In this document: positions 1-9,706 of the stretch, piece after piece | Layout: every line of letters starts with the position of its first letter | How positions within the stretch are numbered: the stretch's first letter is position 1 | Source of the DNA: Pseudomonadota bacterium | Lineage (GTDB): Bacteria > Pseudomonadota > Gammaproteobacteria > Burkholderiales > Thiobacillaceae | Assembly: GCA_030653935.1 (NCBI GenBank) | Contig: JAURYL010000006.1 | Span: 1-64,000, forward strand | Direction: 5' to 3' | Length of the DNA stretch: 64,000 nt | Program-made: the position numbers and the translations under genes | Notes under the pieces: generated by a model | What the model was told of the DNA's origin: nothing | Database searches by the model: none | What the model saw: only the letters and a program-made list of their open reading frames with translations

Positions 1-415
1 CGCGTGAAATAGTATCCATTTGGCGGGCGTTCGATGATTTATAGAGAACTTCATCTTGCCAGAAATGGCACGCCCGCACCTCATAATTCGCCCCGAAATG
101 CGAAAAATCAGACACGGTATCGGGGTTTTGCAAGTACCTCACTACCCTTCTGCTGTGATGGGTGTCAACTGACAATATGTTTTTATTGGAGGCTATTCGT
201 TTTCTTGTATCGCGTGGCCGCTGAAACTGCCTGCTAGAACATCCGCGCGCGAGTTCATACAGACCTGATGTGCTCAGTTCGTTAAATGACTTTAGTCGGG
301 GTCGTAGTAGATACATTGCCAGAATCCTCGAAAACCACTCAACACCTGCAAAATACCCACGTCCATATTCCAGTCCGTGATACTCCGAAAAATTGGCAGG
401 GAATTCGCTGTCATT
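1..415. other. Non-coding stretch at window start
   Basis: No convincing gene is visible. The only frames are short and lack a recognisable domain or ribosome binding site. The stretch lies downstream of the minus-strand UvrD gene, so it probably holds that operon's 3' end. I see no strong hairpin followed by a T-run here. Confidence 0.4.
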
Positions 416-2530
416 TCAGTGAAGCATGAGCAACAGTGCCCCTCTCTTAGCCCTGGTCATGGCGACGTAAAGCAGCTTTCGTTGGGTTTCTGTGTCCTCC
501 GGCTTCCCCAGGTAACTCTTCGGGGCAACGACTGCCACGCAGTCAAATTCAAGCCCCTTGGCGCGGTGCATGGTCGCCATGTGCACCACATCGCGGGCGT
601 CCGCGTGGTTGCTCTGGGGGGTGATGGCGACGCAACGCAGGCCGGCGACCTGCAACCGGTTCGCCAGCGCATCCCGGTTTTTCTCGCTGGACGCAACGAC
701 GCAGATGGACAGGGGCGTGCCCTCACCCTCCGTGGCCTTCCACTGCTGGATAAACTGGGCAGCCTTCTCCGCGGCGACTTCCAGTCCGTCCACATTCATC
801 AACTCGGGTTTGGGGCCATGGGACACCGACTTGTACCGCTTGGTCTCGTCGTGGCCATCGTCCAGGTCGTCAATCTCGCACCCCTCTAACAACGCCACTG
901 CCTGTCGCCGGATTTCATCGGTGGTCCGGTAATTGAGATAGAGCTTCCGGGAACGACCTCGGATGTCGATGCCGCACTTGCTCATGGCCGCCTTGTGTCG
1001 ACTGTAGATGCGCTGATGGCCATCGCCGACGAAGAATAGGTCGTTGCTCCCCGGCGCAATCATGGCCCTGAGCAAGCGCAACGCCTGCGGCCCGAAGTCC
1101 TGCGTCTCATCGACCACAATTGCGCTGTAGAGGTCGAGTCGTTCTTTTTCCGTATTCAGCAGGTCCGCCATCTCACGGTAGGCGTCGTCAACTTCCTTCA
1201 ATCTGCGTGAGGCCAACTGCCCCCGATATTCCTCAAACACAGGCCATACGGCGTCGCGCTTCGCCCGGCTCAGAATGACACCTCGGCCAATGCGTCGAGC
1301 CGTCCGATATTGGTCCAGGGTCGTGATGCCCTGAGCAAGGATGACCTGCTCCAGTTCCTGCTCGTAGAAGTTGTCAGGAAAGTCCAGGGTATCGTTTTTT
1401 ACGGCCAGGGCGGCCTGCCAAGCCTGCAAGGGGGCGTCCTGCTTGCGGTCGTAGACAATGCGATGTTCGAGCTTGTGGCTGCGCATGTAACCATTCACCC
1501 AGGCATCTAGGTTCTTTATCTCGAGCTTGGTCAGGGTATCGGCTCCGCAGAGGGTGCGCATGTTTTGGTCGATGTCGAGGGCCAGGTTCTTGGTGAACGT
1601 GCTGAAAAGCACCTTCTTGCCTGGCAGGGTGCGGTTTTCCGCCAACCACTTGGCGCGATGCATGGCCAGCACCGTCTTGCCGGTGCCAGCACCTCCCAGG
1701 ACCCGCACAGGACCGCTGCGGTCTCCCATCGCGAGCTTGTGCTGCGTGGGGTGCAGGAACACCCGCCACTGGGCCAAGGGAGCGTTCATGATGGCAATCA
1801 TGGTTTCGTCGTCATTGACGACCACGAAGCGGGACTGGGATTCCGGTGTCGTGAGCGCGGCAGCAAAGTCCTCTGTATCAATGACACGGTCCACCCGCGT
1901 CTCGCGTGCAACCAGGACCTGGTCAACCGTATCGCCCGCGGCTACCAGGAAGAGACCTTCGTAGGCCTCCAGGGGCAGCTGCGCCTGAATCGCATCCAGT
2001 TGTTCTTCCGTTTCTATCCGACGCACTTCGGGCAACAGTTCCTCGGGTACGCCGAGGCTCATCAACTCATGGTCGGACACCTGGGTGAACAGCGGATTCG
2101 CGGGGGCCGACGCAGCCACTTCCACAGGAGCGGCAGGCGACAGAGTGGAATCGTTTGCCGCGGGTATTGGCACCTGTTCCACCACGCTCTCAAGCATCAC
2201 CATCTGCATGGCGCCGGTGACCGGGTTGATAGTCAGCTTGCGGTTTTCTGCCCAGCGGTACGCCTCGTCGTGGTGGTTCACGTAGAGGAGGACATACACA
2301 TCACCCGTGCTTGGCTTGAATATGATGCCCCGCCAATCCTTGTCCATGCGGACGGATTTCAGGTTCGGGTCCCGTGCCCCGTTGATGTTCTCGTAGTTGA
2401 TGCCCGAACTCGTGGGGTCGGCCTGGAATTGGATGGCCCACTTCATGACCTTCGAATGGATATTCACCGGCAATTTTGCGAGTTGCAGCAGGAAGTCTTG
2501 CGACAGGGCAACCTTGGGACTCAAGCTCAC
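416..2530 (-). CDS. UvrD/Rep-type helicase with RelE-like N-terminal domain
   Basis: Superfamily 1A helicase of 704 aa. Walker A GGAGTGKT is at about residues 279-286, Walker B VVDETQDF at 472-479, GDGHQRIY at 502-509, the LNYRTT motif at 532-537, and motifs V/VI at 653-663 and 686-696. The first roughly 100 residues look like a RelE/ParE-type fold (a tryptophan/arginine-rich WRGIIF strand, then YVLLYVNHHDEAYRWA). A linker of about 150 residues joins the two parts. The start is GTG, with GGAG seven bases upstream; the preceding helicase gene ends 4 bases earlier, so the two are probably translationally coupled. It is the last gene of the island operon. The helicase call is firm. The RelE-like call is by eye, and a defence role is inferred from the neighbours. 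Confidence 0.85.
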   Translation of the reverse strand: MSLSPKVALSQDFLLQLAKLPVNIHSKVMKWAIQFQADPTSSGINYENINGARDPNLKSVRMDKDWRGIIFKPSTGDVYVLLYVNHHDEAYRWAENRKLTINPVTGAMQMVMLESVVEQVPIPAANDSTLSPAAPVEVAASAPANPLFTQVSDHELMSLGVPEELLPEVRRIETEEQLDAIQAQLPLEAYEGLFLVAAGDTVDQVLVARETRVDRVIDTEDFAAALTTPESQSRFVVVNDDETMIAIMNAPLAQWRVFLHPTQHKLAMGDRSGPVRVLGGAGTGKTVLAMHRAKWLAENRTLPGKKVLFSTFTKNLALDIDQNMRTLCGADTLTKLEIKNLDAWVNGYMRSHKLEHRIVYDRKQDAPLQAWQAALAVKNDTLDFPDNFYEQELEQVILAQGITTLDQYRTARRIGRGVILSRAKRDAVWPVFEEYRGQLASRRLKEVDDAYREMADLLNTEKERLDLYSAIVVDETQDFGPQALRLLRAMIAPGSNDLFFVGDGHQRIYSRHKAAMSKCGIDIRGRSRKLYLNYRTTDEIRRQAVALLEGCEIDDLDDGHDETKRYKSVSHGPKPELMNVDGLEVAAEKAAQFIQQWKATEGEGTPLSICVVASSEKNRDALANRLQVAGLRCVAITPQSNHADARDVVHMATMHRAKGLEFDCVAVVAPKSYLGKPEDTETQRKLLYVAMTRAKRGALLLMLH

Positions 2531-2534
2531 GGCA

Positions 2535-5500
2535 TTACTCCTGATAGTTCAGTTCAAGCCCCAGCAACGGGGCAATGGCCATCTGCCAAGGCGTTCCGGA
2601 TACCGTCGAGGCATCGTCGAGTAGCACGACCTGCCAGCCGGCCTCGGCCCACGGGGCTCCCATGTCTTCCTGGTCAGCACGGAGTAGCACCACAGTAGCC
2701 TCTTGCCAGGCCATTTCCGCATCGGCCAGCACACGACCTTTCTCGTCAGCCAGTTCCATACCGACTTCGGGTAGTGGGGCGCCGGCCTGAGCAAGGAGGG
2801 TCAGACCGGCCTTCAAATCGCCAAGAACCTGTTCCAGAACAGCTGCCCAGGCCGCATTCAATGCAGCTTGGCCAGGCGATTGGGGGGGCACGCCCGAAAC
2901 GCCTACATGCAGGTCATCGTAATCATGCCCGTCGAGGCCACTGGTTGTTGCCAGCCACATGCCAGGCAGGAATTGCGCCGCGTTGAACAGTTGCAGCCAA
3001 CGCCGCCATGCCAGGTGCAAGTCTTCTTCCTTCTCGGCGCCAGCTTCATCCAGCAGTACCACGCCAGGAGATGACCAGTCGCCGTCAGGAATGTGCCCCT
3101 TGGCCAGCGCCATTGGCCATCGGCCGATGTAATGGCATGGCCCGGTAATCTTTGAGAAGCTGGGTGCAAAGCCCTGCCCCGGTTCGCGGATGGATTCGGG
3201 TAGCCGGGGCAACCAGTGGCTCAGCTGCTGGGCGCAGGTAGCCCTGTCTTCCTCAGTGGAGGGAATCATCAGGAACCCCAGCCAGAGCGCATTGCGCTGG
3301 AACGTATCCAGTGCCGCATCCTTACCCTGGGCGTCGTAACCCATGGCTAGCCACTGCAAGAGTCGGGCAACCGCATGTTGGGTAAAGGCCTTTTCCTGGG
3401 CTCTGGGCACGGTGGGCGGCGCTCTGCTCCCGTCATGACGCGACATGGCGGCCAGAGGGGACTCCAGGTCGGTGTCCAGGCCGCCCTCCAGGGCCGCCTT
3501 CACGTCCTGGTGGGTGACCGACCAGACCCAGAACCCGCCGGAGGCCAGGATGGCGTTGCGTTTCCGGGCATCGTCACGCAGTCCATCCTTGTGATACGCC
3601 CAGCCGTCGCAGAACACTGCGATGGGCTTGCGCTTGGCGCCGCTCGACCACGGCCAAATCACGAAATCCGGTTTGCAATGAACCGCCACCCCCTGGTCGG
3701 GGCCAAGCTCGCACTGGAGTTCAATCCGATAACGCTGGCTGTCTACCTGGAGGACGTAGCCCGTCTTGCCATGTACCAAGTCCTGCACCAGGGTCACCAG
3801 CGGCAGGCCACCCACGCCACCGAGCCGGTTCAGGCTCTCGACGAAGCGCGCCTCCAGCACCGAGTCGAAGTTCGGATTGATATAGATTTCCGAAATGGTC
3901 TTGACCCGCTCCAGTTGGTCCAGTGAACCCACCAAGTCACTGAGCACGGCCTTCGCCATGTCGCGGGAGACCATCTCCATGCTTCGTCCAAGGCGGTACT
4001 GGTAGAGGCAGCGATAGCAGCCGTCTTTCTCCGGGTCCTGGTTACAGGAACAGGTGTTGAGCGCATCCAGGGCCATGCGCAGCACATCGGCCAGGGTGCC
4101 GGCGTCGTGGGCCAGGAGCTGGTGTAGATAACCCGTTCCGCCCGGCACAGAGTCATACAGCATGACGAAGAACTTGCGAGGTCCGCCTTCCTTTCCGGGT
4201 TCGTCCTGCAACACCATGCGCAGGTGGTCGACCTTGCCGCCGAAGCGGCGTTTGAGGCCCAGTTGCACCGCGGCCATGAAGGACTGCACCACCCGCTCGT
4301 CCACGCCGTTCTTGGTGTACGGCACCAGTATTCGCAGGACCTCGGACTCGAATTCCCGATACAGATAGAGGCATTCCAGCAGGTTGGACGGGTCCGAGCT
4401 GCCGTGCCGGGGGCAGTCGAAACTGTGGCTTTGCTCGTTCGCCTCGGCATTGCGCCGGGGCGGCTTCTGCACCTTGCCGCAGTACCGGCACAGCTTGAAC
4501 CCCGGCCGGGTGGATTCCTTGTCCGCCACCTTGAAGGCTTCCCCCGGCTTGGCCAGTTCACCGAAATTCACATCCCGGAAGGTGACCCGGGAGATGAACT
4601 CGAAGCCGAAGGGCAGCGACCCGGACGGAATCTGCCAGGCCTCGCGGATGTTTGAGGGCAGGAAGTCGGCCATCAACTGGCGCACGTAATACTTGGGTTC
4701 CCGGTCCTCCGCACTGTCGTCGATGCGGACATCGGTATCGTTGCTGTTGGCGATGGCCTGCTTGAAACGCAGCAGGGTGCGCCTTTGCGCTGCGTCTGCC
4801 CACATGGCATCGCCGCAGCGGGGGCAGGTCATATGGACGTCCGGCTCCATGGCCAGGTTCTGCATGTGGTGGCAGCCTGGACAGAAGCGCCACTCCTCGG
4901 CCTTGGCCAGATTCATGTTTATCTGGTCCACCTCCACCCGCCGCTGGTTAGCATAAAAGCGGTTTTCCGGGGCGAACTCGGACAGCGCGGACTGGGCCGG
5001 ACGCTCGTACTTCTGGGTTTTGAGGGTGACGTAGGCCCCCTCACCGGGCTCGTCTGTCCCCCGCTTGCGCCAAAGTACGGATTTCAACTCCACTCCGGAC
5101 TCGGGGAAGGCGTAATTGGGAATGAGGCCGGCGTCGGTCAGGGTATTCAGCAAGTCACGGCCGTTGATTTCCTTGATGAGCTCCAGCAACTTGTCCCGCT
5201 CGCGCAGCAGGTTGTTGATGAGGTCGCGCGTGCTGTCGTCCTGCGGCCCTTGCTGTGCCTTTGCCTTGGCCTTGTCCAGTTCCTCCTTGCGCTTCTTGTA
5301 CGCCTTCCGTTCCTCCAGCAGTTCCTCCAGGGCCTTCATCAGCCGGGTACGCAGCCCATCGACCTCGCCCTGCCCCTGTATGAAATCCAGGAGGCGACCA
5401 CGCACCACATCGTCCACGTCCCCGGCCAGCAAGGCCATGAAACTCTCGAACAGCCGTTCCTCGTTGGCCAGCACGTAGTCGCTAAAGAGATAGGGGAAGC

Positions 5501-8500
5501 GGTCCAGCTTCGCCTGGGCCATGGCATCCAGGGCCTGGGAGGTCTTCTCCGGCAAGGCGTTGGTGTTTTTGAGACTGGCCACCCAGTCGTCCATGCAGGA
5601 GGCGAACAACTGGCGCCGCAACACTTCCGCCGCCTGCAGGAAGACGCCGGGAGGTGTTACCTCCCCGGCAATCATCTCCTCGGTCTCAGCAAAGAAATAC
5701 AGGTCATGAGGACTGTTGCCATCCGCCAGGGTGGTGGTCATGGCATTGCCATCTTTGCGTCCGGCGCGGCCGATGCGCTGCAGGAAGCTGGCCTGGTTGG
5801 GCGGCACCGAACAGAGCAGGACGGAGGACAGGTCGCCGATGTCCACACCCATTTCCAGGGTGGGGGTGGCCGAGAGCAGGTTCTCGTACCAGGGCCGGGG
5901 ATGCTTGGACTTGAAACGGGTCTCCAGCGCCTCCCGTACCGGGCGCTCCAACAGGCCGGTGTGCTCCGCCGCAATGACTCGGCGCAAGTCACCCTTGCTG
6001 TAGCGTTGCGCCCACCAATCGGCAGCGAGCGGAATCAGGGTTTCGTAGGAGGATTCGACCGCATCCAGACAGGGCATGCCCAGCAAATGCTCGGCATCCT
6101 GCCGCGGCACCGCGAGTTTGCGCTTGCCCCCCGGCGTGGCCACGAAGGCTACATCTGTGGTGAGCTGCAAGGCCCCGGAACGGATGCCCAGGGTGTCGCC
6201 CTGGTGATGCTGGGTGCGCTGCAGGATGCCCGCCTCCAGCAAGGCGTCGACAGCGGCCATATTCAAGTCCGCCGCCATGCCGGGGGAAAGTAAGGCCTGT
6301 CGCGACAGGGTGGCAACGGCCCAGCGGTCGTACCAGGTGGAACGGCTATTGCTGGTCAACCTGTCGAAGCCCTGCTGAGTGCCCAGGGTCAGGAACACTG
6401 GACGCGGGGTGGACTCCCCCATCTTGGGCATCCATTCGCCACGCCCCGCACTGCGGGTGAGTCCGAAGATGTTGCCGTCGCCGGCATACAACTCCAGTTC
6501 CGCGTGCATCACGCCACCGCGCCGGCGCATGTGGTTCAACATGCCCCAGAGCCACTGGGACAGGGTGGCTTGTTCCAGGCTACGCAGGCCGAATTGCTCT
6601 TGCAGCTTGGGCAGCAAGCGGCCGGCCACCGCATCGATGCTCTCCCAGGGCACGGCCACTACTGCCTTGCCTATCCGCTCCAGGGTTCGGCCCCGGTGGC
6701 TGAGGTAGGTGAACTCGCTGTAGGCCTGCCACAAGACGCGCTTCTTCACCTTGCCCGGCAGCCGGCTCTGGCTGGGCAGGTGCTGGTGCTCCAGCAGTTC
6801 CACGCTCCAGTCGTGCTGCCAGGCCATGTTCGGGGCCAGGAACTCGGACACCAGGGTCTCCGGGTCCATGTGCAGGACCGAGGCCGGGTTGTCGAACTGG
6901 ACGGCCAGCCTGTCGAGGAAGTCGGACCAGGCCATGCTGCGCTGGCCGAACTCGTCCAGCGCATGGGCCAGGGCCGTGCGGATGTTGTTCTGGTAAGTCC
7001 GGGCGCCGAAGAAGCCGGCCCGATGGGCGGCGTCCTGCACCGAATCCGAGAAGGCGATGAGCTTCTTGTCGTCGTTGTACGGGCTGGCCCAACTACTCTC
7101 CACCACCTGAGAGCCCAGCGTGGCATTCCGAGCACCCAGCAAGAGCAGCTCGTCCCGCTCGCCACAGGCCGGGCAGGTGTTGTCGTGCCGGGTGTACTGG
7201 GTCTTGCCGACAACATGGGTACGCTGGGCCGTGACCCGAAACATAGGCGCCAGCTCCTGGTGCCCGCAGGCCAGGCAGGTTTCCTCGCCCTGCTGCACAT
7301 TGCCGCAAGCCGTGCAGACGCGCTGGTGCACACCCTCCACCTGGGAGCGGCCGAAACTTGCCGCCGCATACAAACGGGTCGCCTCGGGCCGCCGCGAGAA
7401 CCAGGTGTTGTATATCTCATCGAGCTGGGTGGAGAGCTTGCTGCTGCCCTGGACCATGCGGGAAAGCCAACCCGTGGTCCGGCATTGGCGGCACTGCACC
7501 ATGGGCAGATAGACGCCGTCCCGGTCGCTGGGCAAATCCCGGGCGCTGCGCAGTTTCACCTCAAGGGGGTCCGCGCTCAGCTTGCCCACCATGCGCCGCA
7601 GTTCGCGCACCCACAACTGCACCCGCAGGGTCACCAGGGGTTGCCGACCTTCACGCAGGGCCCAGGCCACCAGGACCAGCAAGGCATCCAGCACCATGCC
7701 CACCTGGGCTGGTGTTGCCGCAGGCAAGTTGCGGGCGAAGGCTTCCATGAGAACGGGGTAACTCACCGCCCCGCCCTTCACCAGCTTGAGCAGGTTGACG
7801 AACAACTGATGGCGCTTGAGCAGGTTCCCCAGCGCCATGCGCCAGGCGGGGTCGGCCACCTCCGCCGGCATCGGCTCCTCCGGGAACAGCAACCCGAACC
7901 AGGCCCGGATGGCGGCTTCCGGGGAGGCGTAGCGGGACGGCGCCAGCTGCTCGGCCATTTCCGGGCGGAACAGGAACATGAAGTCCACGGTAGCGTCTTC
8001 CAGGAAGGCGCCGACCCCCTGGCGGTTTTCCGTGACGACCGACTCCGGCGGGAACGGCACGCCAAACACCTGGCGAGCGTATTCGCGCAACGGCACGGTG
8101 TCCGAACCGCCCCCCAGGGTTGCCGAGGTACCGGCACAAATCAGGTGTTCAGTGGGGATTTTGAGGCGGGCGCGCAGGCGCCGCAGGAGCAAGGCCAGGT
8201 CCGTACCCTGGGCGCCATCGAAGGTGTGGAGTTCGTCCACCACCAGATAGCGCAAGGTGGTCGGTGTGTTCTGCTCCCACAACTGGCGGTCCTTGGGCCG
8301 CAGCATCAGGAAGTCCAGCATCTTGTAGTTGGTCAGCAAGATGTCGGGCGGATGCTTGCGCAGGGTATCCCGGTCGGTGATGACGCTGTCCGGGGTCATC
8401 ACGGCCCCTTCACCCGTGTTGTCCACCTGACCGCCGACGTACAGGCCGACGCGCAGGCCGGTGAAGGCCGGCACCGTAGCCACCAGTTTGGCAATCCGTC

Positions 8501-8942
8501 GTGCCTGGTCCGAGGCCAGGGCGTTCATGGGGTAAATCACCAAAGCCTTGATGCCATGCTCGCCGGCGGCGCGGGCCCTGGCACAGTGGTCCAGCACAGG
8601 GAACAGGAAACACTCGGTCTTGCCGCTGCCGGTACCGGTCGCCACCAGGGTATGTGCGGCCTGGTGCTGGCTAAGGTGTTGGGTGGATAGGCGCAGCCAG
8701 GACGCTTCCTGGTGGCTAAAGCCCGGGTGCTCGGTTTCGAAGGTGGAGAAAAAATGCTTTCCCGCACGGCCCGACACGAAGGGCAAGCCCACCTGTACGT
8801 AGGGTCCCTTGAGCCAACCCGATTCGTCCTCGACGAACCGACTCATCAAGCCATGCAGGAATGGGTCGGCCGGTTCGAAACCCGCCACCAGGAATTGCTT
8901 CAGGCCGGTCTGGATGTCTTTGGCGAGCAGGGAGGGCAGCAT
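2535..8942 (-). CDS. Giant DEAD/DEAH helicase with DUF1998 and nuclease-like C-terminus (DruE-like)
   Basis: Superfamily 2 helicase of 2135 aa, the size of the DruE helicases of Druantia anti-phage systems. Walker A ATGTGSGKTE is at residues 101-110, DELH at 236-239, SATLG at 273-277. Motifs V/VI (MGVDIGD, QRIGRAGR) are at about 1031-1062, so the two helicase lobes are split by a long insert carrying CxxC zinc pairs between about 484 and 593. More CxxC pairs follow, then a charged coiled-coil-like stretch near 1217. A DUF1998-type cysteine cluster (CSCN...CYRCLYQYR) is near 1630. After it, about residues 1755-1820, PDFVIW...IAVFCDGWAYH...RKRNAIL looks like a Vsr/DUF559-type PD-(D/E)XK nuclease fold. 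Expected role is ATP-driven DNA translocation in defence. No DruA-D, DruH, DruM, DruF or DruG partner is recognisable, so the gene symbol is withheld. Confidence 0.8.
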   Translation of the reverse strand: MLPSLLAKDIQTGLKQFLVAGFEPADPFLHGLMSRFVEDESGWLKGPYVQVGLPFVSGRAGKHFFSTFETEHPGFSHQEASWLRLSTQHLSQHQAAHTLVATGTGSGKTECFLFPVLDHCARARAAGEHGIKALVIYPMNALASDQARRIAKLVATVPAFTGLRVGLYVGGQVDNTGEGAVMTPDSVITDRDTLRKHPPDILLTNYKMLDFLMLRPKDRQLWEQNTPTTLRYLVVDELHTFDGAQGTDLALLLRRLRARLKIPTEHLICAGTSATLGGGSDTVPLREYARQVFGVPFPPESVVTENRQGVGAFLEDATVDFMFLFRPEMAEQLAPSRYASPEAAIRAWFGLLFPEEPMPAEVADPAWRMALGNLLKRHQLFVNLLKLVKGGAVSYPVLMEAFARNLPAATPAQVGMVLDALLVLVAWALREGRQPLVTLRVQLWVRELRRMVGKLSADPLEVKLRSARDLPSDRDGVYLPMVQCRQCRTTGWLSRMVQGSSKLSTQLDEIYNTWFSRRPEATRLYAAASFGRSQVEGVHQRVCTACGNVQQGEETCLACGHQELAPMFRVTAQRTHVVGKTQYTRHDNTCPACGERDELLLLGARNATLGSQVVESSWASPYNDDKKLIAFSDSVQDAAHRAGFFGARTYQNNIRTALAHALDEFGQRSMAWSDFLDRLAVQFDNPASVLHMDPETLVSEFLAPNMAWQHDWSVELLEHQHLPSQSRLPGKVKKRVLWQAYSEFTYLSHRGRTLERIGKAVVAVPWESIDAVAGRLLPKLQEQFGLRSLEQATLSQWLWGMLNHMRRRGGVMHAELELYAGDGNIFGLTRSAGRGEWMPKMGESTPRPVFLTLGTQQGFDRLTSNSRSTWYDRWAVATLSRQALLSPGMAADLNMAAVDALLEAGILQRTQHHQGDTLGIRSGALQLTTDVAFVATPGGKRKLAVPRQDAEHLLGMPCLDAVESSYETLIPLAADWWAQRYSKGDLRRVIAAEHTGLLERPVREALETRFKSKHPRPWYENLLSATPTLEMGVDIGDLSSVLLCSVPPNQASFLQRIGRAGRKDGNAMTTTLADGNSPHDLYFFAETEEMIAGEVTPPGVFLQAAEVLRRQLFASCMDDWVASLKNTNALPEKTSQALDAMAQAKLDRFPYLFSDYVLANEERLFESFMALLAGDVDDVVRGRLLDFIQGQGEVDGLRTRLMKALEELLEERKAYKKRKEELDKAKAKAQQGPQDDSTRDLINNLLRERDKLLELIKEINGRDLLNTLTDAGLIPNYAFPESGVELKSVLWRKRGTDEPGEGAYVTLKTQKYERPAQSALSEFAPENRFYANQRRVEVDQINMNLAKAEEWRFCPGCHHMQNLAMEPDVHMTCPRCGDAMWADAAQRRTLLRFKQAIANSNDTDVRIDDSAEDREPKYYVRQLMADFLPSNIREAWQIPSGSLPFGFEFISRVTFRDVNFGELAKPGEAFKVADKESTRPGFKLCRYCGKVQKPPRRNAEANEQSHSFDCPRHGSSDPSNLLECLYLYREFESEVLRILVPYTKNGVDERVVQSFMAAVQLGLKRRFGGKVDHLRMVLQDEPGKEGGPRKFFVMLYDSVPGGTGYLHQLLAHDAGTLADVLRMALDALNTCSCNQDPEKDGCYRCLYQYRLGRSMEMVSRDMAKAVLSDLVGSLDQLERVKTISEIYINPNFDSVLEARFVESLNRLGGVGGLPLVTLVQDLVHGKTGYVLQVDSQRYRIELQCELGPDQGVAVHCKPDFVIWPWSSGAKRKPIAVFCDGWAYHKDGLRDDARKRNAILASGGFWVWSVTHQDVKAALEGGLDTDLESPLAAMSRHDGSRAPPTVPRAQEKAFTQHAVARLLQWLAMGYDAQGKDAALDTFQRNALWLGFLMIPSTEEDRATCAQQLSHWLPRLPESIREPGQGFAPSFSKITGPCHYIGRWPMALAKGHIPDGDWSSPGVVLLDEAGAEKEEDLHLAWRRWLQLFNAAQFLPGMWLATTSGLDGHDYDDLHVGVSGVPPQSPGQAALNAAWAAVLEQVLGDLKAGLTLLAQAGAPLPEVGMELADEKGRVLADAEMAWQEATVVLLRADQEDMGAPWAEAGWQVVLLDDASTVSGTPWQMAIAPLLGLELNYQE

Positions 8943-8979
8943 GGCGGTTCCGGTTTATGGTTTCCTGGTCACGGCGGCG

Positions 8980-9264
8980 TCATCCCGGAAACTTCCGTGC
9001 CGTATGGACGATGTTCAGCACCACCAGGTCATCGCTGCCTACCTTCACGAACACGATGTAAGGCAGCTTGGGCACCACCAGCTCGCGGGCGCCGGGCACC
9101 CGGTCGCTGGCGCGGATACTCTCGGGGAACGGCAGCAGTGCCAAGATGGCCTCAACCAGGCGGCGTTCGACGGATTCCGCCGTCCAAGGGCTGGCCACCT
9201 CCAGGTAATAGGCAACGATGGCCGCCAGGTCGTCGAGGGCTTCGTCGGTCCAGCGCAGTTTCAT
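8980..9264 (-). CDS. RelE/ParE-family toxin
   Basis: A 94-aa protein with the ParE/RelE-type pattern: LRWTDEALDDLAAIVAYYLE at the N-terminus, SVERRLVEAI helix, then the strand set ELVVPKLPYIVFVKV and VLNIVHTARKFP at the C-terminus. ParE toxins of this type poison DNA gyrase, while RelE toxins cleave mRNA; the sequence does not decide between them. Its ATG overlaps the stop of the upstream antitoxin gene by 4 bases (ATGA), which is typical of toxin-antitoxin pairs. It sits 37 bases upstream of the giant helicase gene on the same strand, so the pair is embedded within the defence-like operon. Confidence 0.88.
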   Translation of the reverse strand: MKLRWTDEALDDLAAIVAYYLEVASPWTAESVERRLVEAILALLPFPESIRASDRVPGARELVVPKLPYIVFVKVGSDDLVVLNIVHTARKFPG

Positions 9265-9578
9265 TCCCGGGTGCCCCGCGACGTCATGGCCGCAATGCGC
9301 GCCCGTAGCGAGGCCATCGCGTCTTCATGCTCGTGGAGCGTGGTGCTTCCGGCATTGACCCGGGCCAGGGTTGCGCCCACCTTGGCGGTCAGCCAGGCGT
9401 CATAGCCCGCTTCCGGGTCCATGAAGCGTTCCGGAATAAGGGTATCCGCAGCGTCCTCGATGGAAATGAAAATACCGACGGGACGGTCGTTCTTGGTCAC
9501 CAGGACCGGCTCGCGCCGGGCCAGGTCAAGAAATTCACCGAAACGGTTCTTGGCATCGCGGGCGGTCATGGCTTTCAT
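9261..9578 (-). CDS. Phd/YefM-family antitoxin
   Basis: A 105-aa antitoxin. The N-terminus MKAMTARDAKNRFGEFLDLA, followed by PVLVTKNDRPVGIFISIED, is the classical Phd/YefM DNA-binding fold. The rest is a longer toxin-binding tail. I chose the ATG at 9578 because GGAG lies eight bases upstream and the family N-terminus begins here; a longer frame reaching 9692 has no family similarity in its extension. The gene overlaps the ParE-like toxin start by 4 bases. The complex is expected to repress its own promoter in the 128-base gap before the Xre-like gene. Confidence 0.88.
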   Translation of the reverse strand: MKAMTARDAKNRFGEFLDLARREPVLVTKNDRPVGIFISIEDAADTLIPERFMDPEAGYDAWLTAKVGATLARVNAGSTTLHEHEDAMASLRARIAAMTSRGTRE

Positions 9579-9706
9579 GGCGGACTCCAGAATGGATGAA
9601 GTGGCTAGTGTAGGCATTGTGGGCGTTCCGTGGCTGACTGGATTAGTCACCCTGGGCCGTCCGGGTGGAAGCATGATTTTCCGTCGCGTCACCCGCCGTC
9701 GCCCTT

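Noticed and set aside
6504-8690. A 728-codon + strand open frame opposite the giant helicase
   Set aside because: The translation is His/Gln/Gly-rich without domain features, while the minus strand encodes a clear helicase.
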